A DNA stretch of 64,000 nucleotides. Origin: Acanthosoma haemorrhoidale (taxonomy: Eukaryota > Arthropoda > Insecta > Hemiptera > Acanthosomatidae). A program made the position numbers and the translations under genes. The notes beneath the pieces are model-generated. The model saw only the letters and a list, made by a program, of their open reading frames with translations, did no database searches and was not told the DNA's origin. The DNA lies in the NCBI GenBank assembly GCA_930367205.1, contig OV884014.1, forward strand, positions 74,813,104-74,877,103, given 5' to 3'. Shown here one piece after another: positions 47,401 through 57,940 of this stretch; position 1 is the stretch's first letter; each line of letters opens with the position of its first letter.

Positions 47401-48599
47401 GTAATTAGCTATTTTTATGATAGGTAAAGCAATTGTCTGACTGGCAGTACATTCTTTCATAGCCTAAGAAAAGAGGATTGAATCCATCTGACATGTTATT
47501 ATAAATGTACAACGCCGTTCGAACCAATTTTAGTCAGTATTTCATCTTTTTAAAACTTATTTTATTTGGATGTACTAAAACTTACTGTCCAAAATGGATT
47601 TAACGAAAAGAAATGAAGTATATTGCACCCGGAGTGCAAGTAAGTTAAAATACTATTTTTACATTGTTTTACAAGTTCGTTTTGGAATGAATTTGAAATT
47701 ATTTTTCTGGGCCCTTTTTTTAATGTTTTCTATATTATAGAGGAACAATATGGCGTATTATGTATTGTGGAATATACTTTCAAAATTTCAGATCGATTTA
47801 ATTAAGTTTACAGGCACTAGTTTGGTACACATTCGCAAAGACAATACGAAAAAATACGATGCCGCTAATTCTGTGAATACAGTTTTTTTTTTTTAAGAAC
47901 TTCATTATTATATTTTGAGTCCCTTCATATTGTTTTTTTTTTTTTTAATTTTAGGCACAATAGCAAAAAAAATGCCTACATAAGTTCAACCCTATGAATT
48001 ACTACAGACACAAAGTTTTTTTTTTTCCTATTTTTAACAAATAACACACTGGCCGAGATATGTAGACTTGTAAAAGTTTTTTCGTTGGCAGCCGTTGCTG
48101 CGAATCCTTCCCTGGCCAGTCTCCAATAACATTCCAATTTACAGTGTTGTGTCTCTTTTTTACATCGCCATTATTAATGTCGAGGGGGCGGGAAAAAAGT
48201 TTCAAATAATGTGTTACGTTGTTTGGAAAACTTAATTTATTTCACCCCCCCCCCCCAAAAAAAAACATGATGAAATATTACGCCCTCACATATGAATATT
48301 TATGAGGAATGGGTTTTGTTTAAAAAAATAAATTATTTATAAAATAATAATGAAGAATAACCGCTTCATTACAGCACTGTATCTGCAAGTCACTTATCAT
48401 AATACAAAATAAACTTATTTAACTTTGAAATACGGTGTAAACTTTTCACGAGATGACTTATCAAATAAAAACAAAAATGGGAGTAGGTATATAGAGGAAG
48501 AGAGAGAGAGTAGGGAAATTGAAAATGAAAGTAACTAATAAAGGGCACGAGGTTTAATAAAGATGAAAAATAAAGAGGAATTAAAGGGCTTATGAATAT
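47401..48599. other. AT-rich DNA with T and C homopolymers
   Basis: T-runs at 47884-47893, 47932-47946 and 48017-48027, and a 12-C run at 48245-48256 followed by A-runs. A B-box-like GGATTGAATCC lies at 47475-47485. No gene recognised. Confidence 0.4.
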
Positions 48600-48960
48600 T
48601 AAAGACAATAATGAAAATACCTAGTGGTTCCATTAGGGGATGTTCGCGGGAGGGGGAGCTAGGGCGGGGGGTGGTGGAATTGTCGGAATTTGTGGGGGTT
48701 AAGATGAGATCAATACCGCTAGCAAAAAGGGCTCCCCACATGCAAATATTACTCTCAACCCCGAATGCTTGTCAGGGTGTGTACCCTCAACTGCTTCGTT
48801 GGCGGCGGTGTCGTCCCTCTGGGCGTTCTGGGTCACTTTCTAGCTGTCGGTGGCAAGGTGCTCAGCTGATTTGACCTCATCGGTTAGCAGTCGTGCTAAA
48901 AAATGTCCACCCCTGAAGGTCGTGCGGTATATTTGTATAGTGGTTGAAAATCGATCTGAT
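48600..48960. other. G+C-richer island, unassigned
   Basis: Purine-rich G blocks (48645-48700) and CpG-containing sequence to about 48930. Overlapping frames on both strands (48535-48741 minus, 48611-48874 plus) have no recognised domain. Possibly regulatory or a fragment of an unrecognised mobile element. Confidence 0.25.
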
Positions 48961-50164
48961 GAACGTGAAAAAACTGTAAAAGTAAGTAGCATTATTAGGG
49001 GAATTTGCTTACGATGATTTTTACACATTATTATTTCTTTTTTACCATGTTATAGCGTCCATTTATTTATTTCCTTTTTTTTAACTATTAACACATTTTA
49101 AAAATTTATATGCCATATTTTTAATGATTTATATTTATTTATAGGTTGTGTGATATTATTTCTTAAATCTAGAATTTGAAGTTTGCATATATATGAGAGA
49201 TATGTAAAAGGCTTGTTTTCCACCCAATAAGTTTTATTACCTTCAATATTCAATTATATCTTAATTCTTTTCACTACCTCTAATTTATTTATATATTTTT
49301 CATATAGAAATTTCTGACGACATTCTGTTGTAGCAGTTGACAATGAGAAGTGTTGAATTTGGCAGTGAATCTAAATAAGTATACTCGTTCTTAGTTATCG
49401 TTATTCATGAATGAGCTTAACCCTAAATAGATCAGTTAATGAATACACGTATAATAAGTTATCATCATTCACAAGATAATTATGCTTTTATTTGTTATTC
49501 GAAACATTTCATTTCATTTCATCAGCTAAACGGTTGACATGTATCACAATTTTGTTGAAGCAACATACAATTAATACAACTAACCTAGAAGAAAATCATG
49601 TGTTCGTTCACATATGTAAGCATTGCATATACACGGTGAACCTGAACTCTTTGCACATTGACAGAACCGAACTCTAAACGAGTTAAGTAGATCATTCGTT
49701 AAGTCAAATCGTGTATTCAAGCCATGCAGAGACCTCAATGAAGAACGACTATACAACCAATCAAAGAGTAACTGGATTAGACCCACAATTGGGAGGGTAC
49801 GGGTCGGGTCAACTTGACACACGATTTTTGACCCCGATTGAACACAACATTAGCGAATTGATAGTTTTCAGTTTGCTAACGAACTGATTCTATTTCGTTA
49901 GTTGAGTTTCTTGCGTCGTACGGTCAGACGAGAATGTGATGTTATGGAATTTGGTTGAAACTGTTGTGAACTGAATTTAATTATTAAAATACAAAATTTT
50001 AAAAAATAAACAAAAAGAGTAATATAAGTTGTTTATTGTAAGGTATATATATTCTAAACATTAAAATAATGGTGCTCCAACCATTCAATTTTAATTTTTG
50101 TTTGAATCGGATGATTTATAAAACCTCATTACAAAATGTATTCTGTACAAAACGTTTCCTAAAA
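48961..50164. other. AT-rich DNA, no gene seen
   Basis: A more complex patch at 49600-49930 carries an 80-codon minus frame without a known domain. Nothing else recognised. Confidence 0.4.
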
Positions 50165-50224
50165 TTTTTTTTTTTTCTTTCTTTTCATTCTTTTTTTCTT
50201 TTATTATGTTTTTTTTTGTTTTAT
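50165..50224. repeat. T-rich low-complexity tract
   Basis: Runs of T interrupted by single C, A or G. It may be the poly(A) end of a minus-strand retroelement or simple-sequence expansion; no flanking element was identified. Confidence 0.8.
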
Positions 50225-50337
50225 TAAATCTCACAACGAGATCCACTTGAAATCAATACTGCTTATACTTCACATTATCTTAATATTTTTTTCAAAATTA
50301 TAAGTTGGAAGGATGAGCACGATGTTCAGAAAAATCC

Positions 50338-50368
50338 CTGTTTCAACGACAACTACTCATCATCAGAC
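50338..50368 (-). ncRNA. Hammerhead-like core words (weak)
   Basis: On the minus strand CTGATGA (complement of 50360-50366) is followed after 15 bases by GAAAC (50340-50344), the two invariant words of a hammerhead ribozyme. I do not see a clear stem II between them, nor matching stem I arms, so this is only a candidate relic, such as those carried by Penelope-like retroelements. Confidence 0.12.
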
Positions 50369-50872
50369 GAATATATTCAGAGTTTACATGTGAACAGATC
50401 TCGTTTTAGAAAGGCGAGAAAAAAATGAAAACAGGGTTTTTACGTAAGTACCATGCCGGTAGGAACATAGAATTAATTCTGTTATTAACAGGCTGTAAAT
50501 ATTTTCGGATCGGTTTTCTCCTGAGATATTATGAGCAAGAAAACTGCAATGAGGTCCGTTGGGATTACGAAAGCCATTCTGAACCCTTATGCAACACCTC
50601 CTGTACTTTCTAGTTTAGAGGGAATAATAAGGCTATTTCGTAGAAAGGGCACGTACGGACATACACGACGAAAAATCTATTAAAGTCACCCATCACGGGA
50701 GGAAATGTATGCGGGAGTATAATAGCATCACTACAGTGCATTGTGTAATGTTTAAGGAGTGATTGCAATCGATGTATCAACAGCAACATTACCCGAAAGG
50801 CCGCTGCTTGTAAGTCAGTAAGCTGAACCACAACTTGTATTACCTTTTTTCCCAAGTCCCAAGGAAGCCTGA

Positions 50873-50961
50873 ATTTGGGATAAGTAGCTAATTTGCTAAA
50901 TATGTTTATGGGACCCATGGTTTTTGTAGGAATTTTTCCAAAATTCCCTACCTACTATTTG
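50873..50961. repeat. Roughly 88-bp direct repeat, copy 1 (partner 51357-51443)
   Basis: Shares TTTGGG, AGCTAATTyGCTAAAT, GACCCA, GGTTTTTGTAGGAATT/GGATTTTGTAGGAATT, TTCCAAAAT and CCCTA...CTATTTG with the second copy, in the same orientation. Family unknown. Confidence 0.75.
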
Positions 50962-51104
50962 CTTCGGTCTCTATTTGGAGTTTTACTCCTACTTTATTTA
51001 TTAAATATTCATTCAAACATGGCAAGAAAACAGCAGTTTTATTAATAATCAATAATAACCATAGGTTTGCAACACCATTGTTCAGTAATTATTAGCCAAA
51101 GAAA

Positions 51105-51124
51105 GTGCTCTTCCAACTAAGCTA
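51105..51124 (-). other. tRNA A-box-like motif
   Basis: On the minus strand TAGCTTAGTTGGaAGAGC fits a tRNA D-arm/A box very well. No B box follows at the expected distance, so it is not an intact tRNA gene; more likely a SINE head or tRNA relic. Confidence 0.35.
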
Positions 51125-51356
51125 TTCGTTTCGAGTACGAGCCAAACCAGCATCAAATGAGACCAGATCAAATGCGTACTAGACATGAGGATATTCCGGG
51201 TTCGAGCCTATAACTATATAAGAAAGTTATCTTTCTTCTTAGGGTAGTATTTATTTAAGGTAAGTTATAGATATCGTTTTCCTGTCTCAACGATAAATAT
51301 GATTGGAGTCGAAATTCTGCAGACACTTAGGTGGTGAAGAGTAAAAGATAATCGTA

Positions 51357-51443
51357 CATTTGGGGAATAGCAGCTAATTCGCTAAATTTTCTGGCAAGAC
51401 CCAAGGATTTTGTAGGAATTCTTCCAAAATACCCTACTATTTG
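51357..51443. repeat. Roughly 88-bp direct repeat, copy 2
   Basis: Second copy, 484 bases downstream of the first. Confidence 0.75.
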
Positions 51444-51485
51444 GTACTTACTAGTTATAAATAATTTTTTTACCTAATCGACGTG

Positions 51486-51490
<5 letters not shown>

Positions 51491-51516
<26 letters not shown>
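51491..51516. repeat. TA microsatellite
   Basis: About 13 uninterrupted TA units. Confidence 0.95.
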
Positions 51517-51518
<2 letters not shown>

Positions 51519-51702
51519 GTATAACTAGTATTACGTACATCGTAATGGATATATCTGAAAATTAATATTGTGGAGTAAGTGTTATCAAAATTAGATTTTC
51601 TTAGTAAAAAGACAAAACTCTTGATGCTAAACGTTTCTGGAAAACAGTAATAAAACTACATTTTTTAGTACACACTTACTAACATACTTACTGACTACAA
51701 AC

Positions 51703-51705
<3 letters not shown>

Positions 51706-51740
<35 letters not shown>
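51706..51740. repeat. AT microsatellite
   Basis: About 17 uninterrupted AT units; second such array within 250 bases. Confidence 0.95.
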
Positions 51741-51743
<3 letters not shown>

Positions 51744-52189
51744 GGTGGACGAAAAAATAAATATTTTTTAAACTTTAATGTTATGAGTTGAAGAACACAG
51801 CGATTCGGTAAAAAAAATATATATTTTGAACTATTAGAACACCAGGGTAAGCAGTAATTTTCGTTTTCAGTTATTAGGACCAGTCGAGGCTTGTCAGTTC
51901 AAAGAAGTCTCAAGAAGTCCTTTAATAAGTTCATTTCCATTGTGGAAATTGTACCTCTAAGAATTTTATATCAAGGATCAGATAACTTTCAAAAACGTGC
52001 AACTTCTAATGCGATACACTCACAATATATTATCTGTTTAAATTCCAAGGCTTTAACATATCGAATCGGTATGAATTAAAGGCGTGGCGTGAATATGAAG
52101 GATTCCAAACAACTATCAGAATCAATCCCCCTTTCTAATGCACAGCAAATAACAGGCAATAGGAAAAGTGTAAAAGGTCATAGTGAAAG

Positions 52190-52580
52190 GTTAACAGCAT
52201 TTTCATATCTGATACTGCGAGCCGGAATTAACTCCAGAGAGCGAGTGTTATTGTTTGATAGTGAGTGACCAGTGGTGAGGTAAGCGTTGAGCAGTATCGA
52301 ACGGCCGTAAACTATCGATAATCGAACTGTCTACATAGAGGTTGGAGGGACAAAAAAAAACATCAACACCAGCTGACGAAACGACTGAAGCAAGCAGTGA
52401 AGCTATGACGTCACGGGATAGCAGTGTACAACTATCTCACACACTGTTTCCATGAGTTGTCTTTACCGGACTCTGGAGGCCCGGGGTCGCTGGAAACATC
52501 GGATGTCGAAACCTCGGACCGGTTCTTGTAGGAAGGATATAGGTCGCATTTGCAACTCTTTATGAGCAACGAGTTGCTGG
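52190..52580. promoter_or_regulatory. Candidate promoter/enhancer with DREF and CREB palindromes
   Basis: A GC-richer block with TATCGATA (52313-52320, the DREF/BEAF palindrome common in insect housekeeping promoters) and TGACGTCA (52406-52413, full CRE), followed by GC-rich sequence at 52460-52530. No open frame follows that I can recognise as an exon, so the regulatory label is an inference from two exact 8-base palindromes. Confidence 0.35.
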
Positions 52581-52906
52581 AGATCTTTAATATTCATACA
52601 TAGAGATCACTGTAAGAGAAAACTAATAATAAAAATAAAATTTTACCACTTTTAACAAGAATTTTTACTCTTTGGATGACTTTGTGGACAATCACGGCGT
52701 AATCTATCAAATACCAGATACAAAAAAAATTTGATTGGGTTTATTTTGGCGTAAAAGTCTCGGGTCATCAATGGTTTTGTTTCGCATGCCTAAACTGAAA
52801 TCATTTCAAGATTGCGGAATGAATCAAGTTGAACGATCAATATTAAAATCCTTCGCCTCTTTCTTCATAGCCGCGAAAGTGACAATTTTACTGGTGAATT
52901 TTGTGG
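52581..52906. other. AT-rich DNA with a 69-codon frame of unknown nature
   Basis: The plus frame 52735-52944 has no recognised domain and runs into the LINE-A 3' end, so it is probably fortuitous. Confidence 0.35.
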
Positions 52907-53055
52907 AATCCATCGTAAATGTATGTATTGTAAATACTGTATGAATGAGAGAGTAATTGTAAATTTGTAATATGCTATGAATGCGATCTTTTATCCCAAT
53001 TATCTACTGCCCCTTTAGGGCAGATTGTAATTTTCTTGAAATAAAAATTCATAAA
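52907..53055 (+). mobile_element. LINE-A 3' end fragment
   Basis: Matches the LINE-A tail: TATTGTAAATACTGTATGAATGAGAG, a perfect hairpin CTGCCC/GGGCAG (53007-53012 and 53018-53023), then GATTGTAATTTTCTTGAAATAAAAATT. The hairpin position and the following GATTGTAATTTT word are as in the copies at 21139 and 22197. Highly 5'-truncated. Confidence 0.75.
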
Positions 53056-54259
53056 AAATCGTTCTTATTTGCCCTATATGTATTGCGCCCTGATTTCTTA
53101 GCTTTGAGATGACACTGATTTTGCTGAAGTTACACAGGCCTAAGTGGTTAAATTACTTCATATTGCAGACTTCACACGTTCACTTATTGCCACTTGTTCT
53201 GAAAGGTATCGCAGGTGCGCACACTTTTATCTACTTGTCTATAGTTTTGCGTTTGTATGTTGCCTTTGGTTTTAAATTATAATACGTTGAATTGTCATCC
53301 ACTTTCCCAAAGCATTTCTGATTTACAAAAACATTTAATTTAGTCGGATAAGCCAATCGGTGCAGATAAGGTTTTAAACTGTAAATAAAAAAAAAATACA
53401 ATAAATAAAACAAAACAAACCAAAATGGCAAGGAAGTGTTCAAAGGCTCGAAGTGAATGGATACACAAGGTGAACAAAAGTATTCGAGCTCAGGTGTTGG
53501 GAGGTGTAGTATTATCCTAGGGTCGATGGCTTGTGACCTTTCATCCATGCCTTGTACACTTCTTCAGGCCTGCCAGCTTGTTTATTTCTTCAGGCTATAA
53601 TAGAAAGATGTTTATTGATTTTCTCGTACCTTGCCCGTTGGGATGAGAGGAGATGCACTGAATCGAATACGATTAATGTTTCATTAACCATTGTGATGAA
53701 ACTTATTGATTACTCTTTTATTTTATTCATTGATCATATATAAATTCCGGAGGGAGAGGTTTTACTTTGAAATGTCTAGAGGTAATGTCTGTGTATCATC
53801 CGATCATAAATATCACCGATTTAATATTTAATCTATATGAATATTACATGACCCAATGTTGTATAACCTGATATGTCAGAAGTTAAAAGTAAAATAATCA
53901 ACTTTATTCAAAGAGTTTATACACAATTAAAAGTGGTAATTAAAAAGTATTCACATAAAGTTATTCAAGGGACAGAAAGGTCGCGATGTTTGTTTTCTAT
54001 ACCAAAGATTAAGTTTTATTATCTAAAATTTATACTTAGCCATTTTGAACTGAATTATATTTTTCTAATAGAATATGAATAAAATTAAAAAAACAACAAC
54101 AATTGTATTTTTAATGGATTTAAAAAAAATATTGTATCTGTTCAGATCAGGTGAGAATTAGGAATGCCAAAACCAACCAGCTTGTTAGATAAATAAAAAA
54201 AAAGATGACGATGGCAGAAGAAGAGGAGAAGATGAAAGGATGAGCCTCCATAACTGGAG
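53056..54259. other. AT-rich DNA, no gene seen
   Basis: The 105-codon minus frame 53231-53548 is Phe/Tyr-rich with no known domain. Nothing else was recognised. Confidence 0.4.
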
Positions 54260-54560
54260 GCAAAACAAATCGGCGCTTTTAACATTTGATTAGCGGAGAC
54301 TTTAATGGATCGTGCCGGTGAAGGATATATGGCAGGGTAAATAGTTGTCGAAACGAGTCACGGCTGTATTTATGGCGGCCATTTATTAACAAGAGGGTGG
54401 GAAATTAATGGATTCAGGAATTTTCTCACGTGATGATTAATGGGAGGATCGATCGTGATTAATACCGGAGATTAGCGAGCGAGCATCATCAGAACGGAAC
54501 CGGCGCAAACAGCGTCATCATCGCTGTCTTTGTGAAGGGCGGAGCTTTGTGGGTTGTGGG
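54260..54560. promoter_or_regulatory. Strong candidate conserved developmental enhancer
   Basis: A sharply bounded, repeat-free block, GC-richer than both flanks, with a dense set of homeodomain-type cores: TTGATTAG, TTTAATGG (54301-54308), ATTTATGG (54368-54375), ATTTATTAAC, AATTAATGG, GATTAATGGG, GATTAATACC and GATTAGCG. It also has an E-box CACGTG (54427-54432) and paired GATCGATCG and CATCATC words. No open frame spans it. This motif style is typical of insect conserved non-coding elements, but conservation is not shown here. Confidence 0.45.
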
Positions 54561-55087
54561 GGTCATCGCAAGGGTCTCTGAGAAATACCAAAACCTTAAA
54601 CCCCATGTTCAAAAAGGCAAATTTAACCTTCTATGATCTAATCTATCATAGATAATAGATGATATTCTAAGGATATGTGAATCCTTTTTCGAATCCTTCC
54701 TCGAAAATTTATACTAGGATATATTCTCGACTGTGCTACCAAGTCATTATCGATTGTAATTATTTTTTTTCAAACATAAAAAAGTTACAAATTAAATATT
54801 TGTAGTTGGAATGTCATCTGAATGGTTTTCCAACGGTTGCCAACCGTCGTGTACCACTTTTGAAAGCGTTCGTGCTCTGATAAAATTTTGTCCGGATAGA
54901 GAAAGTTTTTGATTCACAGATAAATCGATCAACATATGTCAGCACATAGAAATTGTCGTTGTTGTTTTTTCGTGATAAAATTGTGATATTTATATTTCCA
55001 TCAAAACTCAAGTTTTTAAAATACGTTTTAAAATTATTTCGGCGATGCCGTCGATGGGAAAAACAACAACAGAACATTTAATATAAG
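54561..55087. other. AT-rich DNA, no gene seen
   Basis: The 87-codon minus frame 54814-55077 is basic and Ser/Phe-rich without a known domain. No TE match. Confidence 0.35.
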
Positions 55088-55315
55088 TAGCTATTGAGTT
55101 GTGGTTTGCGAAAGATCGCATAGACATCTTCGAAGGCCATGGTTCGACACTCAGCTTGTTAGGTTTTTGGATTAGATGCATCACATATTAGGGTATGGTT
55201 ATTTTTATTATGCACATAATGGAAATAAATTGGCACTCCGCTTCCCAGTGAGGATGCTCGCTCAGACTCATGGGGTAAAATGAGTGGCTATTTGAATTAA
55301 AAAGAATCCACAACA
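55088..55315 (+). mobile_element. tRNA-derived SINE copy
   Basis: tRNA-like head: GAGTTGTGGTTTGCGAAAG...GATCGCATAGACATCTTCG, then GGTTCGACAC (B box, 55141-55150). The tail GTAAAATGAGTGGCTATTTG (55275-55294) matches the SINE tail at 42837-42856. The middle (55170-55255) differs from the 42713 copy, so it may be a related subfamily. Ends near an A-rich AATTAAAAAGAA. Confidence 0.6.
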
Positions 55316-57659
55316 AATGAAGCACGAAACCAAAAATACTTCGGACCTAGATTTTTTAGTTTTACCCTTATTTTTAGTCCCTACAGCAATTTATATTTTC
55401 GTAGCGTATGAATTTTTTTTTTTTTACGGAACACCAGAATTGCCATTAATAAATTATGTTAAGTTAGTAACCGATTATAATTGTTTTTAAACGTCTCCCA
55501 TTAAAAAAACAATCGTCATGCTATACGAAATCTAACTAAACATTAATATTACTTTGAACAGATTAAATATTTCCTCACTATCTTGTTCAGATAAGTAGCG
55601 AAAACTGAACGAAATCAATATAAAAGGATAAAACCGGCGGTTTGAGTCGGGGGCCTTAACAGGTCGCTTTGAATTTATGCTCAGCGGACCGAATGATCGG
55701 ATAAATTTAACAATATTATCCGAGCCTTCATCTAACCGATAAATATCGATATAACACACAACGCTGCGTAATGGTTTATAATTAATTTACCTATAATTAA
55801 TTACTTTTATAATTTCTTCGAGTGGATTGTCGCAATACAGTTTGAATGATGGCTAAAGCTCCACAGTGATTATAAGGGCATGTGATGAGAACGAACTGCT
55901 TCCATCTATATCAATTGAAAACACTCATTTACTTATTAATTTATTATCATTTTGAATATGAGCAGAAAAGATTACAGTGAACTACTTCCACTACGAAATT
56001 ATTGGATGGCTTTCTGGGGGCATTGTTTTCTTTGGAATAGTTTTATAACAAAGCAACGTCAAAAAAAATTAAATATGAACTCCCTTAAAAATATACATTG
56101 CCAATTTTTTAGCGAAAATAGCAAAAGAATTTTTTTCTTATTTTGGTCAGTGTATGATTTATGTACGAAAGGCTCACGTAAATTGGGTTCGTTGACTAGA
56201 AAGTATGGCGGGTTGAAACTGCTTAGAAGAATAGACGGCTGCGTCAAAGTTTAAAGAAATGCGCTCACAAATAATTTTCGACTTTGGTAAAAACAAAATG
56301 AAAACGAAAAAAATAAGAGAAAGGAATATATAGAGTTACCCTGATGGGATTAATTTATAAATAATAAATGACCTATATACATATGAACCGATAGCTTAAA
56401 ATTGAAACAGAAAACATAAATTAGTCGCTGACAATTGCAACTGAGAGAATAAAGAAAATACTGGAGTTATTACAAGGAGATCAAGATCGTGAAAGATTTG
56501 TTGGGTTGTAGTAAAATAGGAAATGAATAAAAAAATAATTGAAAAGAATAATGAATGCGAATTATTGTTAGATTGGAGGGAGATAAGGAACTGGTAAAGT
56601 CTGCATTTAAAGATGGTACTTGTGCTATGAAATTTATGATGGATGAAATTTGATGTTAAAAAATCAAAACGACTAATGTCTCGTTTTATGAAACCTCTTT
56701 TAAGAAGTTCATTTAAATATTTAAACAAATATTGGCTGATTCTCCGAATAAGTCTTCAGATATAAGAATTTCCCTAGTAATTTAGCAAGAAATGTTATTT
56801 TGACGTAGTTAACAATAAATATACACTGTTGAGTAATAAATAAATAAAAATTAACTAATTATAACAAGCGTTAGAACAAGCAGAGAGAGAGAACAGCATT
56901 GAGGGGCGGCTCGGCGCTATTTGCAAAGAGGGAATTGAAGGCAAACATGAACCCATCGTCATGTGAAGTCGCAACATCTCCATAATTGCTCCGATCCCAT
57001 CTCTCTTCTGTTTATATTACAAATTAAATGTAAATATGATTAGTAGCATATTATTTTACTTCCTCACCACTCATATACACTACAAGGAATTATTAAAAGG
57101 GATACTGTGCTCCGCTGAACTGGGAGTAAAACACGAGCGGTGGGTAGACAACACATACATCACATCTAGACTACGGGTATAAAGCATAGCTACCAGCGCA
57201 CGGATTGAGCATAACACTACTATTAAATAAATAAAATTGTAATAATAAATATACTTAAAAATAGATAATAATAAAGAGGGAATTCATAAGTGATCAAATC
57301 CGTTGAAAATACACACGTTCATAAAATTAGATTTTGGTACTTAATTCATTTTTTGAAATATATTTAAACACTTTATAATATAATATTTAAACGGGTGTTG
57401 AAAGTAAAGGTACAATATCGAAAGGTCCGGGGTTGGAACATTGAGTTTCTTAAATAATTATTGAATTTTCGACAACGTCTACCATTTACACCGGCAGAAT
57501 AAATTTCGACTACTAAATGTAAATTGTAAACCGTAACCTGCGTTACTGATCTTTCGAATTGTCGATATTTTCTTCCAAATTTGAGCGGCTGTTCAGTTTC
57601 AACGGCATTCTCTTAGCGAACGAACTGTAGTTAATGATACGGCTAGAGGAGGAGGAGGA
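55316..57659. other. AT-rich DNA, no gene seen
   Basis: The frames 55952-56254(+, 100 codons) and 56396-56728(-, 110 codons) are Phe/Leu/Lys-rich with no known domain, as expected from AT-rich sequence. No TE similarity recognised. Confidence 0.4.
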
Positions 57660-57940
57660 AGAGCAAGTCTCGTTTTCAGAACCTCTTCAGCCTCCGAGGA
57701 GGGTTCTCAGGAAAGACGTGTTTATATGTACGTATCGTATGTGAATAACGTCTTGCACGGGTGCTGTGATCATGTATCTGTGCAATGTTCTGTTAGATAC
57801 GTACCAAGGGGAGTATATAGTGGAGTGTAGCGAGATAGGTTCGATTGTCCACCAATCAAAGATTTTAGTTGCCCGAATGTGTCCCTTTGTTTTCCACAAC
57901 AGTTGCCTGACTACGTGAATTGTGTTATACTGCGAAAGTG
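57660..57940 (-). pseudogene. Jockey-like LINE ORF2 C-terminal fragment
   Basis: The minus frame 57899-57687 contains YSPWYVSNRTLHRYM, APVQDVIHIRYVHINTS. The PWYVSNRTLH-type motif followed by a V/I-rich helix marks the region after the reverse transcriptase in many Jockey-clade LINEs; the LINE-A counterpart reads YYVRNKILHNDLN. A frameshift then leads to NPPRRLKRF and a stop, comparable to the LINE-A end PPRRLKPQ. Upstream (57900-57940) QLLWKTKGHI may correspond to the ELWATAKKS block. Degenerate and truncated. Confidence 0.7.

Noticed and set aside
50610..50918. 102-codon minus ORF with PPVMGDFN, considered as a LINE endonuclease motif
   Set aside because: Only the four-residue GDFN matches; the flanking endonuclease motifs are missing, so it is probably chance.
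51105..51200. Intact tRNA gene
   Set aside because: The A-box-like motif is on the minus strand with no B box at the right distance; the GGTTCGAGCC word nearby is on the other strand and no cloverleaf forms.
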